Shown: in pieces, positions 1 through 7,477 of the stretch
How positions within the stretch are numbered: position 1 is the stretch's first letter
How the letters are laid out: each line of letters begins with the position of its first letter
NCBI RefSeq assembly: GCF_022829365.1
Contig: NZ_JAKSYJ010000218.1
Coordinates: forward strand, 1-33,734
From: Methylobacterium sp. J-077
GTDB taxonomy: Bacteria; Pseudomonadota; Alphaproteobacteria; Rhizobiales; Beijerinckiaceae
DNA length: 33,734 nt
Direction of reading: 5' to 3'
Translations under genes and position numbers: made by a program
The notes under the pieces: generated by a model
What the model was told of the DNA's origin: nothing
What the model saw: only the letters and a program-made list of their open reading frames with translations
Database searches by the model: none

Positions 1-91
1 TCGCCGCGGGGATCGGACCCCGCGCGTAGTTGGCCGACACCAGGGTCCCCGCGGCGTCCCGCGTCCCTCGTGGTTGGATCTCTTGGGCCAT
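1..91 (-). CDS. Partial CDS, N-terminus of an unidentified protein (left copy)
   Basis: On the minus strand an ATG at 91-89 opens a frame that stays open to the window edge. The translation begins MAQEIQPRGTRDAAG and continues through a stretch rich in Ala, Gly, Pro and Arg. The same start, in the opposite direction, is at 33632. I do not recognise the family. The fact that a start codon sits in the same place in two identical copies suggests a duplicated gene or a mobile-element gene, but 30 codons are too few to decide. The reading frame is an inference from openness and position only. Confidence 0.4.
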   Translation of the reverse strand, partial: MAQEIQPRGTRDAAGTLVSANYARGPIPAA

Positions 92-136
92 GCCCCCGGC
101 GCCATTGGCGGGTGGGGACGTTGACGCGTGTCCGGG
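1..136. repeat. Left copy of a 136-bp perfect inverted repeat
   Basis: Positions 1-136 are the exact reverse complement of 33587-33722; I compared them base by base and found no mismatch. Identity stops abruptly after position 136 (the next base is t here, and the other copy diverges). The outer ends are not visible, so the true repeat is at least 136 bp. It contains a 45-bp stretch upstream of an ATG and about 30 codons of an outward-facing gene. Confidence 0.97.
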
Positions 137-182
137 TGCGGCATCCTGTCTGACGGATTCGCGCTCCAAAATGCACCGCTTC

Positions 183-208
183 TGAACCCTTCGCGTGAAT
201 CGGCCGTT
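183..208 (+). promoter_or_regulatory. EcfG-like (general stress sigma factor) promoter upstream of the LOV kinase
   Basis: TGAAC at 183-187 and CGTT at 205-208 are separated by 17 bases. The alphaproteobacterial EcfG consensus is GGAAC-N16/17-CGTT, so only the first base differs. Transcription would start near 215, about 70 bases before the chosen ATG at 287. The match is by eye. The assignment is supported by the downstream gene being of the kinase class that acts in the general stress response. Confidence 0.5.
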
Positions 209-286
209 TAGGTCCCGGTCTGCGAGCCCGCAGGCCTGAGCCGATTGCCGGAGGTGACCAACGCCGGGCATGAGAGAGCAGGTTCG

Positions 287-1408
287 ATGGAACAGCCCGA
301 CGCCTGGCATCTGACAGACCGGCTCGACACCGCGCCGGGAAAGGGCGATCCGTTCGCCGCCGCTGTCCGCGCCACGCGGATGGCCATGATCATCACCAAC
401 CCGCGCCTGCCCGACAACCCGATCGTCTTCGCCAACGACGCGTTCCAGCGGATGAGCGGCTACGCTCTGGAGGACGTGCTCGGCCGCAATTGCCGCTTCC
501 TCCAGGGCGAGCACACCGATCGCGGTGCGGTCGCGCTGATCCGCGAGGCCGTGGCGGCGCAGCGGGACATCGCCATCGACCTGCTGAACTACCGCAAGGA
601 CGGCTCGTCGTTCTGGAACGCCCTCTATCTCAGCCCGGTCGCCAACGAGGCCGGCGAGGTGCTGTTCTTCTTCGCCTCGCAGCTCGACGTCACCGACCGG
701 GTGGACGCGCATCTGCGGGTCCAAAACGAGAAGGACCATTTCGAGGCCGAGGTCGCCCGGCGGACCCGGGACCTGACCGAGGCCCTGGCCACCCAGACCA
801 TGCTGGTCCACGAGGTCGATCACCGGGTCAAGAACAACCTTCAGATGATCGCCGCCCTGCTCGCCATGCAGACCAAGGCGATCACCGACCCGGCGGCGCG
901 CAGCGCCATGGAGGCGATGCTGACCCGCGTCGAGGCCCTCGGCACGGTCCACCGCCGGCTCTATCAGTCCAACAATGTCGAGCGCTTCGATGTGGCCGAG
1001 TTCGCCCGCGATCTCGCCACCGACCTGGTCCGCGGCTCGGGCCTCGACCGGATCCGCCTGCATCTCGATCTCGAGACCGTGGAGATCCCGGTCGCCAAGG
1101 CCCCGCCGGTGGCCCTGATGATGAACGAGCTGATCACCAACGCGCTCAAGCACGCCTTCCCAGGCGACCGCGCCGGCCGACTCTCCGTGACGGTGGCGCC
1201 GGACGAGCGCTACTTCACCATCCGCATCGCCGATGACGGCGTCGGCATGCCCGTGCAGGTCATGGAGCAGCGCTCCTTCGGCAAACGGCTGATCGGCACC
1301 CTGTGCCGCCAGCTCAGTGCCAGCATCGCCTGGCAGGCGAACGACCCGGGGACGGTCGTCAACGTCCGCCTGCCCCGCGAGATGGCGACCGGCCTGGAGG
1401 GCACATGA
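287..1408 (+). CDS. LOV-domain blue-light sensor histidine kinase, LovK-like
   Basis: A soluble 373-aa photoreceptor kinase. A PAS/LOV domain covers about residues 22-140 and carries the flavin-binding signature GRNCRFLQG with the adduct cysteine at C69, flavin-contact residues around N101 and N111, and Q132. A short helical linker leads to a HisKA_2-type dimerisation domain with the phosphoacceptor in EVDHRVKNN (H179), then an ATPase domain with the N box near N280-N285 and a DDGVGM G box near 316-321. Light-driven cysteinyl-flavin adduct formation is known to modulate such kinases. The 373-aa size and the adjacent single-domain receiver match LovK-LovR of Caulobacter, which acts on adhesion and the general stress response. 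There is no transmembrane segment. I chose ATG 287; an in-frame TTG at 245 would add 14 poorly conserved residues. The stop overlaps the next start (ATGA). Confidence 0.92.
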   Translation: MEQPDAWHLTDRLDTAPGKGDPFAAAVRATRMAMIITNPRLPDNPIVFANDAFQRMSGYALEDVLGRNCRFLQGEHTDRGAVALIREAVAAQRDIAIDLLNYRKDGSSFWNALYLSPVANEAGEVLFFFASQLDVTDRVDAHLRVQNEKDHFEAEVARRTRDLTEALATQTMLVHEVDHRVKNNLQMIAALLAMQTKAITDPAARSAMEAMLTRVEALGTVHRRLYQSNNVERFDVAEFARDLATDLVRGSGLDRIRLHLDLETVEIPVAKAPPVALMMNELITNALKHAFPGDRAGRLSVTVAPDERYFTIRIADDGVGMPVQVMEQRSFGKRLIGTLCRQLSASIAWQANDPGTVVNVRLPREMATGLEGT

Positions 1409-1854
1409 GCGAGCCGATGCGGATCCTCGTCGTCGAGGACGAGGCCCTGATCCTGATGCAGATCGAGATGATGCTCGAAGAGGCCGGCTATCGCGTCGTC
1501 GGCACCGCCATGAATGCGGCCGAGGCCATCGCCCTGGTCCACGAGACCCGGCCCGAACTGGTGCTGATCGACCTGCGCCTCGGGGACGATTCGTCGGGCG
1601 TGGACGTGGCGCATGCGGTGCGCGCCATCGGCGGCATCACGGCCGCGTTCATGACCGCCAACGCCCGAGCCCTCTCGGACGACCTGGAGGGCGCCACCGC
1701 GGTGATCGCCAAGCCGTTCACCGGCGCGGTTCTGGAGGAATCCCTGGCCTATCTCGAGGATTGCGTCCGCCGGCCGCCCCCGGCCGACCTAGTGCCGTCG
1801 GGGATGCGCGTCGCCCCGGCCCTGCTCAAGAGCTTCGCCCAGATGCGAACCTGA
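1405..1854 (+). CDS. Single-domain response regulator, LovR-like
   Basis: A 149-aa protein consisting almost entirely of one CheY-like receiver domain. The acidic pocket is E11/D12, the phosphoacceptor is D56 in LIDLRLGD, the switch residue is T84, and the conserved lysine is K103 in AKPF. No DNA-binding or output domain follows; the last 35 residues are a Pro/Ala-rich tail. The start codon overlaps the kinase stop by four bases, so the two are almost certainly co-translated and form a cognate pair. By analogy with Caulobacter LovR, it probably drains phosphate from, or feeds back on, the kinase and the general-stress relay. That role is inferred from context. Confidence 0.88.
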   Translation: MSEPMRILVVEDEALILMQIEMMLEEAGYRVVGTAMNAAEAIALVHETRPELVLIDLRLGDDSSGVDVAHAVRAIGGITAAFMTANARALSDDLEGATAVIAKPFTGAVLEESLAYLEDCVRRPPPADLVPSGMRVAPALLKSFAQMRT

Positions 1855-1898
1855 ATCCCGCCCTCGACAGACCCATCGCCGTGGCTAGAGTGCCGGCC

Positions 1899-2363
1899 AT
1901 GCCAAGCTTCGCCGTTCCGCGCCCGCTCCTCGCCGCCCTCGCGGGCCTCCTCCTCCTCCCGGGGGCCGGCCGCGCCGAACCCTGCGACGACCTCGCCCGC
2001 CAGATCGCCGGGGCGATCGGCGGCACGGTCGGCAAGCGCTCCGGGCCGAGCATCGACATCCGCCTAGCCGGCCCGATCCGGTTCGACGTGACCTGCCGGG
2101 CCGAGCCGATCGTGCAGGCCACCTCCGCGGAGCCCGCCCCCTCGGCGGCGTTCTTCCGCGACCTCTCCACCGCCTCCGAGATCCTGCTCGGCGAGCCGGC
2201 CGCCCGGGTCGAGCCGATCATCGCCGACGCCTACCGGACCGCCCTGTCGGAGCGCCGCAAGTCGTTCATCCAGCAGAACGGCTGGTCGGCCTCCTGCTAC
2301 ACCGACCCCGGCAGCAGCACGATGCGCACCCTGTGCTCGGTGGGGCGGATCCCGCCGCGCTGA
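1899..2363 (+). CDS. Hypothetical secreted protein, 154 aa
   Basis: The N-terminus from ATG 1899 is a classic Sec signal peptide: a short start with one arginine, a Leu/Ala-rich core, and a cleavage site after GAGRA near residue 28. The mature part of about 126 residues has cysteines near its start, middle and end (in PCDD, VTCR, SCYT and LCSV motifs), which suggests disulfides in the periplasm. I recognise no family. It starts 44 bases after the response regulator with only a weak ribosome-binding site, so it may or may not belong to that operon. Confidence 0.7.
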   Translation: MPSFAVPRPLLAALAGLLLLPGAGRAEPCDDLARQIAGAIGGTVGKRSGPSIDIRLAGPIRFDVTCRAEPIVQATSAEPAPSAAFFRDLSTASEILLGEPAARVEPIIADAYRTALSERRKSFIQQNGWSASCYTDPGSSTMRTLCSVGRIPPR

Positions 2364-2426
2364 GGCCGGCTTGACCGGGGCGGCCGCCGGTCCGATCCTG
2401 GCCTCATCACCCGGACGGAGTCCGTC

Positions 2427-3047
2427 ATGACGGCCTCGGCAGCGGAACTCGCACCGCTCGATCTCCACCAGAGCTTCCAGGATTTCGTCGCCGCGCGGCC
2501 CGACGAGGAGCGGTGGGAACTCGTTGCGGGACGCTTCCTCATGCAGGCCCCGTCGAACATCGATCACCAGATCATCGCCGGCAACCTGGACCGCCTCCTG
2601 ACCGACGGGATCGAACGCCTGCAACTCGGCCGCATCTCCGTGCAGAACCCGGCCATCGATCTGAGGCCGGCGCTCGAAGGACATGTCTACGTCCCGGATG
2701 TCGCGGTCATCGACGCCGACGCGGTCGAACCGGGCCGCAACGTGATGTCGGCCTGCTTTCTCGCGGCCGAGATTCTGTCCCCGAGCGACCGGCGCCGGCC
2801 TGCCGGCACGAAGAGCCGGAAGATCGATGTGAAGCTCGCCGGCTACGAAGCCCTGCCGATGTGCGAGGCCGTGCTGCTGGTCGAGCAGCGCGGCTTTGAC
2901 GTCACCCTGTCGGAGCGGGCCGGGTCCGGCTGGGTCCGCCGCCGGCTGACCGATCCCGACGACAGGCTCGTCATCGCCTCGGCCGGGCTCGAATGCCGGC
3001 TGGACGAGGTCTACGCCCGCACCGCGCTGGCGCGGGCGCGGGGCTGA
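2427..3047 (+). CDS. Uma2-family (DUF820) protein, putative restriction-fold nuclease
   Basis: The 206-aa product shows the Uma2/DUF820 pattern: an N-terminal segment with EERWELVAGR, then HQIIAGNL, then a PDVAVID strand and AEILSPSD followed by a lysine and tyrosine pair (KIDVKLAGYEA). These motifs form the PD-(D/E)XK-like core of the family. The biochemical role of Uma2 proteins is largely unknown; many genomes, above all of cyanobacteria, carry them in large numbers. The gene stands alone: it is 63 bases after the secreted protein and converges on the Fae homologue, with the two stops directly abutting at 3047/3048. Confidence 0.82.
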   Translation: MTASAAELAPLDLHQSFQDFVAARPDEERWELVAGRFLMQAPSNIDHQIIAGNLDRLLTDGIERLQLGRISVQNPAIDLRPALEGHVYVPDVAVIDADAVEPGRNVMSACFLAAEILSPSDRRRPAGTKSRKIDVKLAGYEALPMCEAVLLVEQRGFDVTLSERAGSGWVRRRLTDPDDRLVIASAGLECRLDEVYARTALARARG

Positions 3048-3587
3048 TCAATACTCGATCACGTCCTCGAGCGCGTAGTGCTTCACGGTCTTCCGGTTGG
3101 CGATCAGCTCGTCCACGGTCGGCTCGCCCTTTAGGGCCCGGGCGATGGCGAGCTTCGTCGCCTCGTAGTTGGTGCGGTACAGGTCCTTGCGGTCGAGGTT
3201 GTCGTCCTCGGCGCAGCGCGGATCGAGCCAGATCATGATGATCATGCACAGCTCGTCGAGCCCGTCCTTCGGCAGCACGCCCTCGATGATGCAATCCACG
3301 ATCGCGTCGCCGGTCGCGGCCTGGACGATTCCGCCGAGCAGCTCGACATACTCGGCCGTGTGGATCGTCGCCTTGGTGGTCATCATCGTGGCCGGGCGCA
3401 CCAGCTGGTTGAGGTCGCGCACCACGAACATCCGGGTGTGGCCCTGGACCTGCCCCATCATCGACGCGAAGGCCTGACCCACCGGCCCGCGCACCGAGCC
3501 GATCAGCACCTCGGGCATCGCGTCGGTATACTGCCCTTCGGCCGCCAGAACGGTGGCCTCGCCGGTGCGGAACCAGATCTCTTGCAT
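3048..3587 (-). CDS. Formaldehyde-activating enzyme (Fae) homologue
   Basis: The 179-aa product aligns along its length with Fae, which condenses formaldehyde with tetrahydromethanopterin in methylotrophs. The clearest match is near the C-terminus, NYEATKLAIARALKGEP against the Fae sequence NYEATKLSIQRAVNGEP. A central GHTRMFVVRDLNQLVRP segment and the VLIGS / GPVGQAF region also match. At the position of the proposed catalytic His17 of canonical Fae (AHIDLIIG) this protein has AMPEVLIG, so the histidine is replaced by methionine at residue 24. It is therefore probably a Fae paralogue of the Fae2/Fae3 kind and may bind formaldehyde or a related ligand without the same catalysis. The gene is monocistronic by layout; no other C1-metabolism genes are nearby. 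Confidence 0.82.
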   Translation of the reverse strand: MQEIWFRTGEATVLAAEGQYTDAMPEVLIGSVRGPVGQAFASMMGQVQGHTRMFVVRDLNQLVRPATMMTTKATIHTAEYVELLGGIVQAATGDAIVDCIIEGVLPKDGLDELCMIIMIWLDPRCAEDDNLDRKDLYRTNYEATKLAIARALKGEPTVDELIANRKTVKHYALEDVIEY

Positions 3588-3652
3588 GTGTCGCGACTCC
3601 CCGTGTCAGGTCGCCCGGGGGAGACATCATCGGGGCGGCTGCGTCAATCGGG

Positions 3653-4897
3653 TCAGAGCAGGCCGATCCCGTCGAGCACGCCGACCATGGCGAACGCTAC
3701 GGTCAGGCCGGACACGCCGTAGACCACCCATTTGTAGGCGCCCCGCACCCGCCGGTCTTCCGGCAGGGCCCGGGTGGCGAGCAGGATCAGGAGGCCCAGC
3801 GCCAGCGGCAGCAGCAGGGCGTTCATCACCTCTACGGCGATGTTAAGCGCCACGAGATTCGGCACGAGCTGCACGGCGACCGCTCCCGCCGCGACCACCA
3901 GCGCGAAGGCGCCGTAGAAGGCCGGCGCCTCGCGGGGCGATTGTTCGAGGGAGTGCGGCCGGCCGGTCACGTCGCCGAAGCCCCAGGCGAGCGCCAGCGC
4001 CACCACGTTGAGCGCCACGAACGCCGCCGCGACGATGCCCACCCCGAACACCACCTGCCCGAGCCAGGGGCCGAGGGCCGGCGTGAAGGCGCCGGCCAGA
4101 TCGCCGACGGTCTCCAGGCCGTTCTTGGTGCCCTGCCCGGCCTGCCCGATCGTGGCGGCGGCCGCGATCAGGATCGCGCCCATCACGCATTGCGAGACCA
4201 CGGCACCCACGAAGGTGTCGAGCCGCGCGTTCCGGGCGTGGTCCCAGCCGAGGCCTTTGTCGACGATCGCCGATTGCTGGTAGAAGATCATCCACGGCAT
4301 GATCACCGCGCCGATATTGGCGGCGATCAGCACCCGGTAGGAGCCGTCGCCGAGGGGCATGTGGGCGAAGGAGGCGACGATGTCGCCGGGATTCGGCCGG
4401 GCCGCGATGGCGAGCCCGATGAAGACCAGCTCGAACAGCCCGACCGCGATCGCCACGACCTCGACGCGCCGGTAGCTCCCGGTGAACACCAGCCCGAGCA
4501 GCAGGGCGGCGGGTAGTCCGAGACTGGCGAGCCGCGGCACCCCGAACAGGTCGCCGATCCCGGCGATGCCGGAGAACTCGGTGACGATCGCCCCGACCCC
4601 GGCGACGACGAGGCCGGCATACGAGATCCAGGCCCAGACCGGCCCGTAATGCGCGCGGATCAACTCCCCGTGGCCCCGGCCGGTCGCGGTCCCCAGGCGG
4701 ACCGTCAGCTCCTGGACGATATACAGGATCGGCACGAGCAGGATCTGCAGCAGCAGCAGCGAGTAGCCCCAGCGGGCACCGCTCTGCGCCGCCGTGATGA
4801 GGCTGCCGACATCCGTGTCGGCGAGCATCACCACGAGACCGGGCCCGGCGGTCTTGAGGAACGTGGACAGGCGAGGCAGGGAAGCGGCGTTCGGCAC
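3653..4897 (-). CDS. NRAMP-family divalent metal transporter (divergent)
   Basis: A 414-aa inner-membrane protein with about eleven hydrophobic segments. The N-terminal AGPGLVVMLADTDVGSL region and the GYSLLLLQ helix align with TM1-TM2 of NRAMP transporters. TM6 has GAVIMPWMIFYQQSA, aligned with the usual GATVMPHN. Canonical NRAMP proteins have DPGN in the TM1 metal site; here the equivalent reads DTDVG, so only the aspartate is kept. The TM6 Met-Pro is kept but the following histidine is tryptophan. The family imports Mn2+ or Fe2+ with protons; the altered motif makes the substrate uncertain (perhaps Mg2+, Mn2+ or another ion). The start is GTG at 4897, with CGGAG a few bases upstream. Length is normal. 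Confidence 0.85.
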   Translation of the reverse strand: MPNAASLPRLSTFLKTAGPGLVVMLADTDVGSLITAAQSGARWGYSLLLLQILLVPILYIVQELTVRLGTATGRGHGELIRAHYGPVWAWISYAGLVVAGVGAIVTEFSGIAGIGDLFGVPRLASLGLPAALLLGLVFTGSYRRVEVVAIAVGLFELVFIGLAIAARPNPGDIVASFAHMPLGDGSYRVLIAANIGAVIMPWMIFYQQSAIVDKGLGWDHARNARLDTFVGAVVSQCVMGAILIAAAATIGQAGQGTKNGLETVGDLAGAFTPALGPWLGQVVFGVGIVAAAFVALNVVALALAWGFGDVTGRPHSLEQSPREAPAFYGAFALVVAAGAVAVQLVPNLVALNIAVEVMNALLLPLALGLLILLATRALPEDRRVRGAYKWVVYGVSGLTVAFAMVGVLDGIGLL

Positions 4898-4981
4898 GGC
4901 TCCGGAACAGTCCCGGGCGAGGGCCGTTCCGGCGGGGGCCTGCGGCGTTTTCTCAGGCCCGGCACGCGGGAAGGGGTTGTG

Positions 4982-5197
4982 ATGGCGAAGAGCACGGATC
5001 GCGGAGGCGGCTGGAGCCTCCAGGCGAGCGCCGTCCCGGACGGGGTGCGGCTGGAACTCGCCCTCGCCGACCTCGGCGGCAGCCCGGTCACGGCGGCGAT
5101 CGTGCTGGACCGGTCGGAGGCCCGCGCCTTCGCCCGCGCCCTGCTGGCGGCGGCCGGCGATGCCGCCGAGCGCACCTTCCCGAAGCCCGGGACCTGA
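4982..5197 (+). CDS. Hypothetical protein, 71 aa
   Basis: A small soluble protein from ATG 4982, with a good ribosome-binding site (GGGAAGGGG ending about five bases before it). The composition is normal for the genome. The C-terminal half has a Ser/Glu/Ala-rich helix (DRSEARAFARALLAAAGDA). I recognise no family. It is divergent from the NRAMP gene, with 84 bases between the two starts. Confidence 0.6.
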   Translation: MAKSTDRGGGWSLQASAVPDGVRLELALADLGGSPVTAAIVLDRSEARAFARALLAAAGDAAERTFPKPGT

Positions 5198-5231
5198 CCG
5201 GCCCTCAGGACGGCGTCTGCCCCTGGAAAAA

Positions 5232-5696
5232 TTACTGCTGGTTCAGTCCCGGATGGCGGCCGGGCAGGCGCGGCACCACCGTACCCCGCTTCTCGATCGG
5301 CGCATCGCAGGCATAGGCGAACTCGCTTTTCAGCGGATCGAACACGGTCTCGCCGGTGATCCGGCAATCCTCCCGCACCGTCTCGTCGAGATAGGCACGA
5401 GCGGCGGTGCGGAACCGCTTGACCCGGCTCGCCGCCGGATCGGGATCGATCCGCACCTCGTTGAGATTGCAGCCGGCATATTCGCGCAGGGCATCGGAAA
5501 CGACCAGCATCCGGCGCAGCTGCCGGTTGTCGTAGACCTCGTAGGGCTCCTTGCAGCCGATGGTGACCACCTGCGGGGTGAGCGCCACGTAGTTGCGCGA
5601 GATATACGAGAACCCGGTGGTGCAGCCGGCCAGCGCCAATCCGCAGGTCACCAAGCCGATGGGCAGCAGAGCCGCGTGCCGTCGCATCCTCGTCAT
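5232..5696 (-). CDS. Putative lipoprotein, 154 aa
   Basis: From ATG 5696 the product begins with basic residues, a Leu/Gly-rich core and a lipobox LAGC near residue 25, so it should be lipidated and anchored to the outer or inner membrane facing the periplasm. The mature part has several cysteines (IGCKEP, YAGCNL, EDCRI, YACDA). I recognise no domain. An in-frame ATG at 5687 with GACGAGG just upstream is an alternative start that leaves the lipobox intact. The 60 bases of open frame upstream look non-coding. Confidence 0.72.
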   Translation of the reverse strand: MTRMRRHAALLPIGLVTCGLALAGCTTGFSYISRNYVALTPQVVTIGCKEPYEVYDNRQLRRMLVVSDALREYAGCNLNEVRIDPDPAASRVKRFRTAARAYLDETVREDCRITGETVFDPLKSEFAYACDAPIEKRGTVVPRLPGRHPGLNQQ

Positions 5697-5858
5697 CCCA
5701 AGTCCAATACCAGCCCCGCCGCGAAGCCGACGCCCGGCGGACGCACGGTGGTGCATTGAAACGGCCCCGCTTGACCAGTCAATGCGTTTGTCGCCCCGAA
5801 CGTCTCAGCGCACGCCAGCGGTCCGTGTGGTCGCGACTCGGCGGTGGATGGCGCGCCC

Positions 5859-6476
5859 TCAGTTCCCGAACGCCTCGCCAACGAGTCGATGCACGTACCG
5901 GAACGCCTCCGCCGCCCCGGCGGCGGCGCGCGCCTCGCCGTCGTCCGCGAGCGCGATCCGGTCGAGGGCCGTTGTGAATTGCCGCCAGTGGAGCCCCCGT
6001 CCATCCGGATGCCCGGCGAGGTGGCGGGCGCCGTGGGCCTCCGAGAGGCCGAGCTTCCGGGCTTCCTTGAGCAGGATGGCCGCGCCGAGATTCGAGCCCT
6101 CGGCGACGTAGAGCCAACCGAGGCCGGCCAGGGGATCGATCGCTTCCCCGCCCTCCGTGGGCGCGTCGGGGATCCTGCCGGTCACGTCGCGCAAGTCCTG
6201 CGCGATCAAGGCGAGACGCCGCCGTCCATCGAGATCGGGCAGGACGGGTCCAAGGGCGGCGCCGTCCCGATAAAGCGGATCGACGCGTGCGTGGAAGCGG
6301 TATTGGACCTCAAGGAACAGCGCGTACCGTTCGAGACTCGCGAAGGGCTGGCGCGCCATCACGCGCCGGTCGAGCTGATCATGGGCCGCCGCGGTCGCAG
6401 ACCGCAGCCGCTTCACGCGGCTGCCCGGTTCGACCGTATCGAATGTTGAAACGTCCATGCGACCCATGTCTTGCAT
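5859..6476 (-). CDS. Biliverdin-producing heme oxygenase
   Basis: The 205-aa product has the bacterial heme oxygenase fold: an N-terminal RLRSATAAAHDQLD helix with the likely proximal heme histidine in AAHDQLD, and a distal helix region with GLGWLYVAEGSNLGAAILL, the usual glycine-rich distal motif. It opens heme to biliverdin, CO and iron. In methylobacteria such enzymes often supply biliverdin to bacteriophytochromes, but no phytochrome is in this window; iron recycling is the other possible role. I chose ATG 6476, which has GAGGT five bases upstream; ATG 6491 is an in-frame alternative with no visible ribosome-binding site. It is divergent from lexA. Confidence 0.9.
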   Translation of the reverse strand: MQDMGRMDVSTFDTVEPGSRVKRLRSATAAAHDQLDRRVMARQPFASLERYALFLEVQYRFHARVDPLYRDGAALGPVLPDLDGRRRLALIAQDLRDVTGRIPDAPTEGGEAIDPLAGLGWLYVAEGSNLGAAILLKEARKLGLSEAHGARHLAGHPDGRGLHWRQFTTALDRIALADDGEARAAAGAAEAFRYVHRLVGEAFGN

Positions 6477-6672
6477 TCGGACCTCGACCATCCGAACCGG
6501 TCGAAGCCTATTCTGCCCGGGGGGAGGTCGGGACCTCGCCGTCCAGCGCGAACCTTCCTAGCGTCCGGACCATCCAACGCGATTCAGGTCACCGTGAGGC
6601 CGACCGGCAGACTGCGCAGTCTTGCGCAACGGGCCGCCTAGGCCCCGCAAGCTTGGCCGGATTGCGCTTGCA

Positions 6673-6687
6673 GAACACTTGCGGAAC
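6673..6687 (-). promoter_or_regulatory. LexA (SOS) box of lexA
   Basis: GAAC at 6673-6676 and GAAC at 6684-6687 are separated by seven bases. This is GTTC-N7-GTTC on the minus strand, the exact LexA box of alphaproteobacteria. It lies 71 bases before the lexA ATG. Confidence 0.88.
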
Positions 6688-6696
6688 GTTTAACGT

Positions 6697-6711
6697 GTTC
6701 GTGATTTGTTT
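6697..6711 (+). promoter_or_regulatory. Second, imperfect LexA box of lexA
   Basis: GTTC at 6697-6700, seven bases, then GTTT at 6708-6711: one mismatch to the alphaproteobacterial box. It lies ten bases downstream of the perfect box and in the opposite orientation. A weaker second operator would give graded autorepression of lexA. Confidence 0.5.
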
Positions 6712-6757
6712 CCGCGGCCGCGTCGATGCGGTCCGCCCAGCCGCGAGTCCCCCGTCG

Positions 6758-7477
6758 ATGCTCACGCGCAAGCAGTTGGACCTCCTGCGTTTCATCCAGA
6801 GCCGCATGCAGGAATGTGGTGTCCCGCCCTCGTTCGACGAGATGAAGGACGCCCTCGATCTCAAGTCCAAGTCGGGCATCCACCGGCTGATCACGGCTCT
6901 GGAGGAGCGCGGCTTCCTGCGGCGCCTGCCGAACCGGGCGCGGGCCATCGAGGTGATCCGCATCCCCGAGAGCCTGTCCCAGCCTGCCGCGCCGCCCGCG
7001 GAGCCGCGCCGCTTCACCCCGAGCGTGGTCGAGGGCGGCAAGTCCAAGCTGCCGGCCCAGCCCGCGACCACCCGGATGATCGACGATGGCGGGCGTTCCA
7101 TCTCGATCCCCGTGATGGGCCGGATCGCGGCCGGTACGCCGGTCTCGGCGATCCAGAACCAGAGCCATGCCATCACCATGTCGCCGGACTTCCTGGCCGG
7201 CGGCGAGCATTACGCGCTCGAAGTGCGCGGCGACTCGATGGTCGATGCCGGCATTCTCGACGGCGACCTCGTGGTGATCCGCAAGCAGGACACGGCCAAT
7301 ACCGGCGACATCATCGTGGCGCTGATCGACGACGAGGAGGCCACGCTGAAGCGCCTGCGCCGCCGCGGCTCCTCGATCGCCCTGGAGGCGGCCAACCCGG
7401 CCTACGAGACCCGCGTGCTCGGGCCCGATCGGGTCCAGATCCAGGGCCGGCTCGTCAGCCTCGTGCGCCGCTACTGA
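6758..7477 (+). CDS. lexA: LexA, SOS-response repressor/autoprotease
   Basis: A 239-aa protein starting MLTRKQLDLL. The N-terminal winged-helix DNA-binding domain (about 1-65) contains the PPSFDEMKDALDLKSKSG recognition region. A Pro-rich linker leads to the S24 peptidase domain. The autocleavage site is A125-G126 (GRIAAGTP), the nucleophile is S160 (GDSM), and the lysine of the dyad is K198 (ATLKRL). RecA filaments on single-stranded DNA trigger self-cleavage and open the SOS regulon. Two LexA boxes upstream show autoregulation. The gene converges on comEC, and the two reading frames overlap by seven bases. An upstream extension of the open frame (to 6287) has no LexA homology and includes the operators, so ATG 6758 is the start. 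Confidence 0.98.
   Translation: MLTRKQLDLLRFIQSRMQECGVPPSFDEMKDALDLKSKSGIHRLITALEERGFLRRLPNRARAIEVIRIPESLSQPAAPPAEPRRFTPSVVEGGKSKLPAQPATTRMIDDGGRSISIPVMGRIAAGTPVSAIQNQSHAITMSPDFLAGGEHYALEVRGDSMVDAGILDGDLVVIRKQDTANTGDIIVALIDDEEATLKRLRRRGSSIALEAANPAYETRVLGPDRVQIQGRLVSLVRRY

Noticed and set aside
245..286. Upstream TTG start for the LOV kinase
   Set aside because: The added 14 residues are not LOV-like; ATG 287 gives a length close to LovK.
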